From positions 186,001 to 250,000 of the forward strand of contig LUGG01000041.1 of NCBI GenBank assembly GCA_001683735.1: 64,000 bases of DNA. Direction: 5' to 3'. Both the position numbers and the translations under genes were made by a program. Position 1 is the stretch's first letter, and every line of letters starts with the position of its first letter. Source of the stretch: Grifola frondosa. Lineage: Eukaryota; Basidiomycota; Agaricomycetes; Polyporales; Grifolaceae. Below the pieces are notes generated by a model. It saw nothing but the letters and a program-made list of their open reading frames with translations, was not told the origin of the DNA and did no database searches. Below, piece by piece: positions 1-10,480 of the stretch.

Positions 1-206
1 CTTTCCTTCTGGCCAGCGAAGAACCAGTTAGATGACCGGCATAACCTAGCAGTGACGCAACACTTCCAATAAATCGCAACACGCGCACGGCGTAACCGCA
101 AATGACGGGAAGCAGTCGCATGCAGCAGCGCAAGTGATAGCAGAGAGCACATTACCACGATGATATTGTAGTGTATCCTACCTTCCCACTCTTCATCTCC
201 GCAGGG

Positions 207-2098
207 TCACATTGACCTACAACATACCCCCACAACGCCGACCAAAGCCCGCGTACCCACCCGCACCCGCCGCTCGCACCCGCGCCATGTCTGTGCATGC
301 GCCCGGAGGCCGTCCGCCTCCGCCGCAAGTGTCTCGCGCAGCGCGGGCGCCGTCGTTGCGAGCACGAACGAGAGCTCCGTGTCTAGGTCCGCCGAGCGCG
401 CATTGAGGTTAGTCGAGCCGAAGAGTGTGAGATTTGGGGTTGAGGACATAGTTGGGCGCAGCCATATACCTTGTTTGTACATTGACAGATAAAATATCAG
501 GAACTGGGCATCGCCCATGCGGTGTGGGAGGAAGCGGAAACGCACCTTTCGCATGGTACGTCCAGCCCTCTTTCTCCCACTCACTGAGTTGCACTCCTGC
601 TCCTGCGCCACCGTCCGGGGCGTCATGGGACCACTCGCGTCCTGCAGCACACACTGCCTTCATGAATCGTCGCTCAAACAGTGTGTACCCCTCAGGGATG
701 CGCCCGGAAATCCCTTTAGAGCCATAGAATCCATTTGCCTGCAACCGCACGTCTTGCATGTGTATCGGACAGATTTTTGGCAAATTAGAGACATACCTTA
801 GGGCTGGCTGATAGAATACGGCACGCTACGCGTGACTGCAGGATAAGGTCCTGATACGGCTTGTACAACGCAAAGTAGCCGCTGGTGAAATCCATTAAAG
901 GACCATCATAATTCGGCGTATTGCGGGGGTTCGAGATTTGAGCCGATAGAGCATCAAACAGTAGTGCGAGACATCGCTCCTCCTCGCGAACGTTAAACTG
1001 TCCCGCTTGGATTATAGGGAAGACAAGGACGTCTGATTCCTCCCTACAATTCTTTTACCTCCCGGTGTGAGAAGAGGAAGATATCGAGTAGCAGATGCTT
1101 CTCGTTGGGCATTTTGAAAATTTACAAGTGCTTTTTTGCTTTCTTCTCGATCTGGTGGGGGTGAGTATATGCGTCCGGCCAGTTCAGGGTGTACTCATCC
1201 TGGGCAGTCGGAGAGGGTAGCAGCGAGTAAGAGAAGGTCGCAGCAGCCTGGAGAAAGGCAAAGCAGTATTGTGCCAGACCAGGTTGTTCGGTAAAGCGAA
1301 GGTAGCGGTCCTGGCGATTCGTAAAGTAAGATGTGTTTAGATTCGCTCTAGATGCCGGGACGCAGTCAGACAAGCGTCAGGCATTGCAGAAAGCACTAGA
1401 CGTACATCCTTACCCAGAGATCAGCACGTCGTCGTCTGCGCCATAGATTTTTGGGTGCCAAGTTCCCCAACCTTCGTTGAATCGTGGAGGCACAAGTCGC
1501 GCAAGGAGGCCTTTGAGTTTCGGGCTTCGGAACAAATAGACGTGAACTCTGTCGGGATGTTCCCGCAGGAGCGGAAGCAGCAGTTGTGCCGTTGAGCGGG
1601 GCCCTGGACGAGTGGAACGGTTAAGATCAAGATGCACGTAGAGGTGCAGAGCAGGATTGTCGTGAAGTGACGTGTGTAACGCGTCGATCTGCGGAATAGT
1701 CATGTAGATGATGCATGAAGCTTCATAGTTCATTTCACGTACGAGTTCGATGTCTTCGGTGCCGATGTATAGCGAGGATATGAATAGTCTATGCCGAGCA
1801 CCCCGTATCATCCGCTGAACACCGGCGAAGCATCATGAGTCATGCGTCGGGGAAATGGGGAGATACAGACCAACAAGGACTGGTAGAAAAGTCGTGGTTC
1901 GTGAAGTATATGGACGCTGGACGAAGACATGGAGAAGCATGGCTGGTGCTCCGCGAGCTTGACGAGAAACTGGCGGACGGCAGGATCGAACGACGACGTT
2001 GACAGCGGCCGAGAGCGCTGTATGGCGACCAAGGACAGTGCAAGATGGCAGACATGAGGGCGAAAGAGAAAATGGCCGCTGCGCATGGACGCGAACAT
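207..2098 (-). CDS. PGS1: CDP-diacylglycerol--glycerol-3-phosphate 3-phosphatidyltransferase (mitochondrial)
   Basis: Makes phosphatidylglycerol phosphate from CDP-diacylglycerol and glycerol-3-phosphate in mitochondria, the committed step towards cardiolipin. Both phospholipase-D-like HKD halves are visible: the first near 1440-1460 (WHPKIYGADDD), the second (YHAKGIW) formed across an intron at 470-545. Other family blocks in order are FISSLYIG, YFTNRQDRY, ANGFYGSKG and FGSTNLNARS. The start at 2098 gives a basic, Ser-rich N-terminus that could be a mitochondrial presequence. The gene has several introns, with another after LISG near 1410. One break: after the EKKAKK segment the frame stops, while the conserved continuation (LVNFQNAQREAS) lies one base out across an A6 run (T6 on the + strand at 1132-1137); no usable intron explains it. 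Apart from that indel the gene looks full length. It is divergent from SCD6, 165 bp away. Confidence 0.93.
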
Positions 2099-2263
2099 GG
2101 TAAATATTGCTGGTCCAACGCGTTCCGCACGAATACACACCGGAGCAGCGTCCGGGCTTGCGCCGTAGTTCCGGCGGCCGATGCGTGGGAACGCCGATAC
2201 CCGGAGTTCAAATGGGTGTAAAGCGAACTCAAACAGCAAAACAATCCAGTCTCTTTCTTCACC

Positions 2264-3899
2264 ATGGCCGCCCTCAGTTTCATCGGGTTCGCACCTTCTG
2301 TTGGCACCCTCCGATATGCATACTAACAATGGCGGCGCAGAAAGCCCATTTCGCTCATTTCTCACTCAGATGTACGATACAGAGGTATTCTGGCAGGCAT
2401 CGACCCTGCTGCGTCAACCATCCAGCTCTCGAATGGTGCGCGGTTTGCCTTGTCGACCGATTGTTTTCGAAGCACTGACGCGTCTTTTCACAGTTTACTC
2501 AATGGGTACGGAGTCGCGACGGTAAGTTCTGCTTCCATAATGCATTCCTCTGTCGTGATGAAGCATTACGGATGTTAATGAGCTTCACGCTCGCTTGTCC
2601 GAGAGCGCATAAACCCCATGTGGATTCTTCCGTTGCCTTCCTTCTGAACCTCGATATTCTTTTCTCTGCTGTCTTCGTTATTCAGCAGTGGCTCATGTCA
2701 TTCTCCGCAGTCCGCCAGACAAGTTCATTCCACCCGTTCAAGAACCTTACACCTATATTATTTTCCGCGCGTCGGAGGTGAAAGATCTCGCCGTTGATGA
2801 TCCCACACCACGAAGAAATGTTCACGATGACCCGGCTGTACTAGGCGTAAGTACCTCGTTTCACGCCTATTCCTGCCCAGAACGATGAAACTATTGACGG
2901 ATGTAACGAGTAAAACTCGCATGTCCGAGAGCGCTTTTTTCGTGTGGATATCCCGTTGCCTTCCTTCTGACTTTTCTTTTGCGAATGTTTCTGCTCAAAA
3001 CGTCTGCTCATGCGTCTTTTGTTTGATAGGCCTCCGCTCCTCAAATGAATACCCCCTACCCTCCGTACGGTTCTCCTTCCTATCAACCCCAAGCGGCTGC
3101 TGTCGTACAGCAGCAATCTCCTGCTCAAGTGCCTGCTCAACAGTCTCGACAGCAGCCATATCCTGCCCGTCAACCCGCTGCACAGCCCTCTGTCTCACAA
3201 CAGAGCGGCTCAGTTCCTGCGCAACAGGCTCAAGCTGCCCCTGCGGCTACGAGATCTGCGGCGGGTTCTCGCAATGGACGCAATTCATCAGTACATACTG
3301 CTACGGCATCGCTAGAGACAGTCGAACGTGCGCTTGGCGACCTGCGCGTATCCAATGCTACTGCGAATGGTGCGCCTGTGCACCAGCGCGGTTCTGGGAA
3401 TGCAGGTGGTCGCCGAGGACGCGGGCAGGGGCAGGAGATCAAGGCGGGGGATCTGCGTGTGCCTTCGACCGACTTCGACTTCCAAAGTTCGAACGCGCGG
3501 TTTGACAAGGCTGCCCTGGGTGTATCTCCCCGCGGAACGCCGAAGTCGGAGGTGTCCGAAGAGGAGGCTACCGGGAGTAGCGAGGCGAAAGAGAAGGCCA
3601 AAGAAGCGGACGGCGAGACTGCGTATAACCCAAAGAAGTCGTTCTTCGACTCGTTGTCGTCGGGAAGTAACGGTCCCTCGGCAGATGCACGTGGTGGCAG
3701 GGGAGGCGGACGACGTGGTGGTGGCCGTAACAGGCGCGAGGAGGAACGTGAACGGAATGTAGCAACGTTTGGCGAGCCTGGCGGTGTAGGTTTGATGGGT
3801 CCTGGTGCATATGTTGGTGGATGGGGAGGATATGGGAGACGAGGCGGAGGTAGGGGACGAAGGGGTGTTGCGGGCGGAGCAGCTGTTGGTGCTCGGTAG
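2264..3899 (+). CDS. SCD6: Scd6/LSM14-family mRNP protein
   Basis: RNA-binding regulator of decapping and translational repression in P-bodies. The N-terminal LSm14 domain is spread over short exons: MAALSFIG, then the VRYRGILAGID block, then VYSMGTESR, then FIPPVQEPYTYIIFR. A Gln/Ser/Ala-rich linker follows, then the FDF motif (TDFDFQSSNARFDK), the FFD box (NPKKSFFDSLSS), the TFG box (VATFGEPGGVGL) and a C-terminal RGG/GGR tail, the family order. Exons start at 2264-2286, 2341-2435 and 2494-2521; the first intron carries a perfect TACTAAC branch site at 2321-2327. Two later introns (2522-2710 and 2847-3029) are about three times longer than usual here, and each holds a box C/D snoRNA. No frame break seen. 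Confidence 0.95.
2548..2654 (+). ncRNA. Intronic box C/D snoRNA, copy A (snR52-like guide)
   Basis: Lies inside the 189-nt intron 2522-2710 of SCD6. Box C GTGATGA is at 2555-2561 and box D CTGA at 2644-2647, about 90 nt apart. Directly before box D the guide TTGCCTTCCTT is complementary to the universally conserved 18S segment AAGGAAGGCAG (11 contiguous pairs, one of them a G-U). By the box D plus 5 rule the target is the first A of GGAAGG, which by my recollection is 18S Am420 in yeast, guided there by snR52. A central hairpin (CTCG...CGAG, about 2589-2603) is shared with copy B. The terminal stem next to boxes C and D is weak. The guide match and the sister copy are the main support. Confidence 0.78.
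2875..2977 (+). ncRNA. Intronic box C/D snoRNA, copy B (paralogue of copy A)
   Basis: Lies inside the next SCD6 intron (2847-3029, 183 nt). Box C is a slightly degenerate ACGATGA at 2882-2888 and box D is CTGA at 2967-2970. The guide before box D (TTGCCTTCCTT) is identical to copy A, as is the central hairpin motif around TGTCCGAGAGCGC. Flanking AGAA and TTCT could form a short terminal stem. Sequence between the shared blocks has diverged, so this looks like an older tandem duplication kept by function, not a recent repeat. The weaker box C leaves open whether copy B is fully active. Confidence 0.72.
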
Positions 3900-4177
3900 G
3901 TCGATTTTTTTGGTGTCGGATTCCCTTCGCATTACCATTTCTTGTCGTGATATTACTTTGAATGCAAACTCTGCAGGTTTATCAGTATACCACGTTAGCC
4001 GAGTGAAGTAGATGCTTTGCGGAACATAACATCCAGAAGTTGATGGGCCATGAGAGGCATCATACAGCGCACAGCGCTCAGTGCATGTACATAGCACACA
4101 CGGGTCCCAACTTGAACTCGAGCTCTCATTCATCATTCCGTGGCTGACTTGCAAATCTCAAATATTGTACATACAAC

Positions 4178-5048
4178 ATGCTTGGTGATCATTCTACCTT
4201 CTTGAGCTCCCTAACCAGCCCTGACCATCCCATTCCATGAAGTCGTAGGCCTCACAGGTGGAATCGCGACCGGGAAGTCAACCGTGTCCAGTCTCCTCCG
4301 ATCGCACAACCTGCCCGTCGTCGACGCAGACTTGATAGCGCGCGAGGTCGTGCAGCCCGGCACACCTGCCCTCGCGCAGATTGTGAAGCACTTCGGCGAG
4401 GACGTCCTCCTCCCGGATGGCACGCTCGACAGGCCGAAGCTCGGCACCATCGTTTTCAACGACGAGGCGAAGCGGCGGCGGCTGAACGCCATCGTGCACC
4501 CCGCCGTGCGCCGCGAGATGTTCTGGAGCGTCCTGCGCCATTGGTGGAGGGGAGAGCGGATATGCATCCTCGACGTCCCGCTGCTCGTCGAGGGCGGGCT
4601 CTGGAAGTTTGTCGGGAAGGTCGTCGTGGTCTATTGGTGAGTGCCCCGCTGCGTCCGTGTGCGACTGAGCGCATCATGCGACCCCGTTCTCCTTTGACAT
4701 GGTCGGCGCCGCAGTTCTGCGGAGATAGAGCTGCAGCGGCTCATGAAGCGCGACAACTCCTCGAGGGCGGAGGCGGCCGCGCGCCTCAATGCGCAGCTCC
4801 CCATTGCGGAGAAGCTGCAGTACGCGGACCTGGTCATCGACAACTCCGGCACGCTCCAGGAGCTAGAGAGCCAGGTTGTCCTCTTCGTGCAGAAGCTGTA
4901 CCGGGAGGCTGGGTGGTCGTGGCGCATCAGCTGGCTCTTCCCGCCGTGGGGACTCCTCTCTGCGGTGTGGACGCTGGGCTGGAGGGCAGTCCGGCGGTCA
5001 CAGAAAGCATCGGCTAGAAGGGGATCCCGAGTTCCTGATTTCGAGTGA
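4178..5048 (+). CDS. CAB5: Dephospho-CoA kinase (CoaE/Cab5 family)
   Basis: Last step of coenzyme A synthesis: ATP-dependent 3-prime phosphorylation of dephospho-CoA. The P-loop GGIATGKST follows immediately after the start, then the substrate-binding DADLIAREVV, the lid region GTLDRPKLG and ILDVPLLVEGG, and after the second intron (4637-4714) the block CSAEIELQRLMKRD. The C-terminus has a hydrophobic, aromatic stretch (WSWRISWLFPPWG) that may anchor the protein to a membrane, as in many fungal members. The start is inferred: the in-frame sequence upstream of the P-loop is closed by a stop, but a 7-base first coding exon (4178-4184) spliced over intron 4185-4242 gives M-L-V-V-G-L-T-G-G. Same strand as SCD6, 278 bp downstream. 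Confidence 0.92.
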
Positions 5049-5342
5049 TGATTGGTAGTTTCTTTTTCTGCCACTTCTCTGCAGGTACTTTCGTATTGTT
5101 CATCTAGTAGATTTTCGCAGACATCTGAACATTATTATGTTGGAAGACCAAGTTACTATTTTGAACGCAGTACGCTGAATGTAAATTACACAGAACGTCA
5201 TGCAGGGTATATTAATGTCTATAGGGAATTCTGGCTCGTGGTCATGATGAATGTACAAAAACCTAGGAGAGATCACAATACATCAGTGGTACACATTAGT
5301 TCATCCTCGATGAGTAGCATTTCCAGACGATGGGGCGGTAGA

Positions 5343-7116
5343 TCATCGCAGGATGGGTTTCGTACTCGTCGGCTTGAGGCGTCGGACGCGATATAGCGAA
5401 GACGGAGACGAACGGCGCAGCTGTGCCTTGCGGAGCTCCTCGTCGATGCGCCACATGCCCTTCACGAATGAATCGCGGTCAAGTGTACCGATGCCAGCAG
5501 GGTCACACTCCTCCCTGCGAACGCGGAAGCCGGTCAATCGCTAACCCCGCCAACAGGGCCGCTCACACGCACCATATTACTTTAAGTTTCTCCCGCTCGA
5601 GCTTGGACAACAGCCAAATCCGACGCACAGTCTCCCCATCGAGGCGCTCGTCAGCGCCCACTTCCTCTTCAATCGGCTCCGCAGCGATGTTTTTCTGGGA
5701 GGGCTTTCCCATCGTCATAATCTCCTCCGGGTTCGTGATAAGATCCACAGAGAGGCCTCGCCAGCCCGCGGCCTGACGTGGTTTTCGCGCAGATGGCGGT
5801 GACCTTGTGCCCGTTCTGGCGTGCCGCTGCGCCAGAATATTCCCGTTGAACACGCGCTCGTATCGCCAGCGCGCCACGGCAGGCGCAGGAGTTGGCCGCG
5901 AGAGCTGTGACGGTTTCGCTGATGGCTTCTGGGTGCTTGTGGCGCTCACGCTCATACTCGTGTACGAAGTGGAGGTGCTGATGATCGAGGAGCGGTCGGA
6001 GGCAGACGCAGATGCAGTCGGGGAGGCAACAGAGGTGCGGGACGACGGGACGCGCGGACGAAATGGTGGGGGAGGCGGCGGCGGCAGTTTTGGCGTAGTG
6101 CGCGGGGAGATCTGGCGAGGCGAGGCGGTACGCGGTGGCGAGCTCGAGTGAGAGACTACGGGCTTCGGACGCTGCGGCAGCTTGGGCGGTTCGGACGGCA
6201 GACGAATGAAATGCTCCCAGTCGTGCGTGATGGATACACTGGGGCTCATGGCAGAGGAGGGAGAGACGTTTTCATAAGACTCGTCGAGGCTGACAGCGTC
6301 TGGCTCACGACCAGTCTCGTGCTCGTGGTCTTCGCGGTCCATGGGGTAAGTAGAAAGATGGTTGCAGATGGAGCCAGGTGTTGTTGGATCTGTTCCGCCG
6401 TCTGATGAAAGTGAAACGGAATGGAAAGAAGATATAGAGGACGCTGGGACGTGCCCAAGACCGTCCTTGGAACGCGAGGGGATGGAAATGCCAAGTTTGG
6501 ACAAAGGAGGATATGTGTGATCCACGGTGAGAGAATCGGAGTGGTTCCGTGACAACGAAGGGGGTAGCGGTGTGGAGACATTGTTCGGGCTTCGCGCTGC
6601 GAGAGAGGAGGTAGAAGAGTTAGAAGGAGAGACGGACTTGAGGGAATTGTAGGAGGATTTCCGCGGTGGAAGTGGGGGAACTGGCCGGGGCGGTGGAGGG
6701 GAGGACTCAAAATTAATTAAGGGTGTTATGGTCGAGCTGCTAGAAGGCAAGACAGAGTCGGAGACATGTCTGGGTGTGGTTCCATTCGGTCCCACTCCAG
6801 GCTTGGGACCGACGCGAGGCTTCTGTCGTGGGACGTATGGAATAGGGCCATCGTCGACAACCCAGTCTTTCAGGTCAATGGACGATGTCTTCCGACCGAG
6901 AGATGGCGGGGACGGAGAAGGAGAGCTAGAGAGAGACTTGGCTGGTGTGGAGGGCGTGGAGGGGATGATGGGGTGTATGGATGTTACAGTGGGAGAAATG
7001 GGACTCTCGAGGAGATTCTGTGGAGACCTGGACACAGCAAACGGGACAGTTTTGTTGCTAGCAGTGCTCAAAGCTTCGAAGGCGTTGATTCTGGCCTGCA
7101 GCGCAGAAGACGCCAT
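5343..7116 (-). CDS. EH-domain protein, IRS4/TAX4-like
   Basis: A long, low-complexity Ser/Pro-rich N-terminal region (proline runs near 6060-6090) followed by a C-terminal EH domain, the architecture of yeast Irs4/Tax4, which bind an inositol polyphosphate 5-phosphatase and affect PI(4,5)P2 and autophagy. The EH part reads GETVRRIWLLSKLEREKL, then after an intron (about 5517-5582) EECDPAGIGTLDRDSF with the EF-hand-like acidic loop, ending VKGMWRIDEELRKAQ. The N-terminal ALQARINAFEAL block resembles the conserved start of basidiomycete homologues, which is why the ATG at 7116 was chosen over in-frame ATGs at 7125 and 7173. No frame break seen. Assignment to IRS4 rests on layout and the EH sequence; partners cannot be inferred here. 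Confidence 0.82.
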
Positions 7117-7388
7117 GACATCCATCACAACCCAGTCGGTCTCTCTCCAATTTCTCAAGGCACCCCACAACATTAATTTAACCCCTTATCATAATAATCT
7201 AATCTAATGAGACATAATTTAATCAAATATAATTCAACGAAATGAATTCAATCAATTTTCGGATGATCAATAGGTGATCGGTCATCGGCATCTCGCCGAG
7301 TACCGCTTCGGCAGCGGTGGCGGGCCATATATCCTTCGTCAGTCGGTCGGCTGCGACGTCCAGCTCTTTCTACCTCCTCTCACCCACA

Positions 7389-10239
7389 ATGGCTGTCTCC
7401 GAACTCAATACGGAGATGCATTTGCGCTCAGCCACTGAAGGGTTTGACTGGTTGTTTTCCAATGAGCTGAATAAAGCTCGCGACACCTTCACTAACGGAG
7501 ACTCTCCCTTCCATGCACTGGGTCTTGGTGTCTGCGCCTTTCTCGAGGCTGCCCTTGGCATGGAGGTAATTCGTGGAATTGTTGTCGGAATCATGTGCAT
7601 TGACTCAACCGATTTATTGCAGACAGGTTTGATGGCTGAAGCTTCTCGCCTTTTGGCCTTGTCCGAGGCAGGCGCGAGGAAGCATATGAAGCTAGCCAAA
7701 ACCTCCAGCAAGAGTACCCAGTTCCCGCCAGGTACCGAATGGGAACTGCTGCACTCTGATGCCGTGATTTTGCTTGGTCTCACCCATGCCCTAAGGTTTG
7801 CACTATGATAGCAATACGTATGTGATTTCTCAAGTGTCTCTGGATTAGCGAGTCATACATGGGATACTTGCAATGTCTCTACGCAATGAACAGGCAAGTC
7901 TATCTCAACGCTATCTAACATTCTGCCTAACGACCCAACTTCGCAGTGCACATTCCAAGTTCTCGAAGTGAGACCATCATTTGTAATTGGTTGAGAAAAT
8001 TACGTTCTCATTTAGAGTTTGCAGGCTTTACAAGACTGTTTATCCCACAGGCCTGGAGGACTATGCTACGCCAGCCACCTCCAAAAGCACCTCGCGCACG
8101 GCGAGCTTATATTCAGAAGCGTCTACGTCAACAGGCACCGCCGTCAAGCCTGCGAAAGGCAGCTTTTTTGGCCGGTTCGGGGGTTCCAGCGTCTCTGTGC
8201 CCTCCACCACAAGTTCTGTTATCAGCGCTAGTGAAGGTTCAATAGATGAACTTATCATGTCTGGGACTGCATTTGGTGCGTTCTTTGTCAATTGATTGCT
8301 TCACTATGCTAATGATTGGCACAGGCTTCGGGTGGGTTTAAGCCGTATTATCTCACGACAGTCACCATCTCAACTTGTTTGGATGCTAGTGTTTTCAATC
8401 TCGTCTTTTCCCTTTTACCTGGCAAAATTAGGTCCGTGTATGCGTCTTTCTACCTCTTCTATTGTTGAACACTGCGGTTCAGGGGTGTTGTAGGTTTCCT
8501 CGGATTTAATCACGACAGGAAACTAGCACTGCAAGCGCTAGCTGTGTCTGCTGCAAGGACCGACGTACATGCAATTTTCGCGGGGTGCGTACATTATTTC
8601 AGCATGAGGTTTTACGGTAACTTAGATCTATGTTAGGCTCTCCCTCATGACATATCATGGTGTCGTTTTGCTGCTGTCGGGTTACCAAGCGGATGAATCA
8701 CACATCATCAAACAGTACCGCGCAATTGTGGACAAGTGGGTATCCTTGACGTTACCCTCGTATATGCAATTAATGTAGCACTATCGTATAGGGTTGAGTC
8801 GCGATACCCAACGGGCTCCCTGTGGATTTTAAATCGCGTGGGTCTATTCCTACTCTCAACGAGATTCATTGAGTTCAATGCTTCCATGTGGTGCAGGCGA
8901 AAATCCTTCGCATGTGTCATGATCCGGAAGGCGCAATAAAGGTGCTACAGGACGGCCTGCAGCCTAACCGGCCACATACCTTTGTGCAAGCAGATGGTCT
9001 TGTAAGTTCAACGACACTCCCCGACTTCACAAGATCGACAGCATACTGAGCGACATTTCGCCATAGCTCATTTTCGAGTTAGCGTGGACACTGCTGTCGC
9101 AGCGGCGCCACCAGGAGGCTGCAGAAATGTTCATGAAGATGACCGAGATCAACAGTTGGTGGGTTTGTGTGTTTGTCCTCACGAAGATTGCAGCTAACAG
9201 CTCTGGGCTCTCAGGAGTCACGCAACATACTACTTCATTGCTGCCGGTTTGTGTGACATGAGCAAGCCGTTGCATTCTTTACTGAAATGGGCGGCTGTAA
9301 CAGGTTGTTATATCTCGTTGAAGGATTATGAGAAAGCTCAACGACTGTTGGATGCTATTCCCGCCCTGGTTGATAAAAAGAAGATTGGCGGTAAGGACTT
9401 GCCCACGGAGGTGTTCATCAAGAAAAAATGTACGTTCACCCATAACGTCTGTCACCGTCATTTATGTAGTAACACGCATCTTAGTGGCTTTCTACAAAGA
9501 GAAACAACAACGCCTAACCGGCTCTGAAGCTGATTATGTACGCTGCATCAAGATCAGTCCGGCAGAAGGTGCGTTTATGCTACCAGATGCCCAAAGCTCT
9601 CACCTACATTTTGCCTGGTACAGAACTTGGAATCTGTAAGTATTAAGCCTCTTCGTTTGCAACACTCGTCTGAATCCATGACATGCAGTCTGGAACACAC
9701 ATGCGCGGATCACCAAGGATGCTGCCATCGCACATATCGTAGAACTCGCCAGCCTTCGCCCTCTTCCAACAATCCTTAGCCCCTTATTCACCACTGAAGA
9801 TTCTGCGGATTCACCAACCACCGTGGATCTCGACACGCCCGACGAGCTCGCAGTCCGCTCTTTGCTCCTCGGCATCGTCCACCGCACCGCCGGTGAATTC
9901 GACGCGGCCCGGTCCTTCCTCGCCGACGCACACTCTCGATACACCTCCGTCAAGACGAGCACGTGGGTCGGCGGCGTCACGCTCTTCGAGCTCGCTGTGC
10001 TCGATCTGAAAGAGATGGAAGCGCGCACAGAGCGCGGCGCGGCGGAAGGCACGACACTGACCGCCACGCAGAAGGAGGCGTGGGCGCATGCCTTGAAGAA
10101 TGCGAGCGAGAAGCTGGACAAGGCGCTTTCCCTGGCGACACAACAGGTGGACTTGTCATCGCGGCTGGACAGTCGGATTGTCATGCTCAAGGATGAGATT
10201 GCCATTAAAAGGGAGATGCTCGCGGGCATAGCACAGTAG
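7389..10239 (+). CDS. IML2: Iml2/TTC39-family TPR protein
   Basis: Iml2-like proteins are TPR proteins linked in yeast to inclusion-body clearance and lipid droplets. Recognisable blocks in order: [42 protein letters not shown], a Ser/Thr-rich insert, [28 protein letters not shown], the TPR-rich C-terminal half ([30 protein letters not shown]) and a final coiled segment. The gene is finely split: intron 7894-7946 is GC-AG (AG|GCAAGT), a 7-nt exon sits at 8325-8331 between introns 8276-8324 and 8332-8389, and a 12-nt exon at 9624-9635. With these, the frame is open throughout. It ends 242 bp from the convergent ATG9 gene. Confidence 0.88.
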
Positions 10240-10480
10240 CCTGAGACTAGAGGTTTGGATTTTACACGGACATCGTTAGATATACGCAAGAACTTAATTC
10301 ATAGTCATACTATGGCATCATTTCGCATTTAGAGTTGGTAGACGACGATACATTGACCCATTGGCGAGATTGGGTATATACAGGATGCATTGTAAATATT
10401 ACAGAAGTCTAACAATGCTCTATCGCGTGTCCGTCATTAATTGCCAGCATTGCCGGTGTCATATGAAGTTGCAGAGTCAA

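Noticed and set aside
4541..5017. Alternative plus-strand frame across the CoaE exons
   Set aside because: Out of phase with the kinase motifs and runs through its intron.
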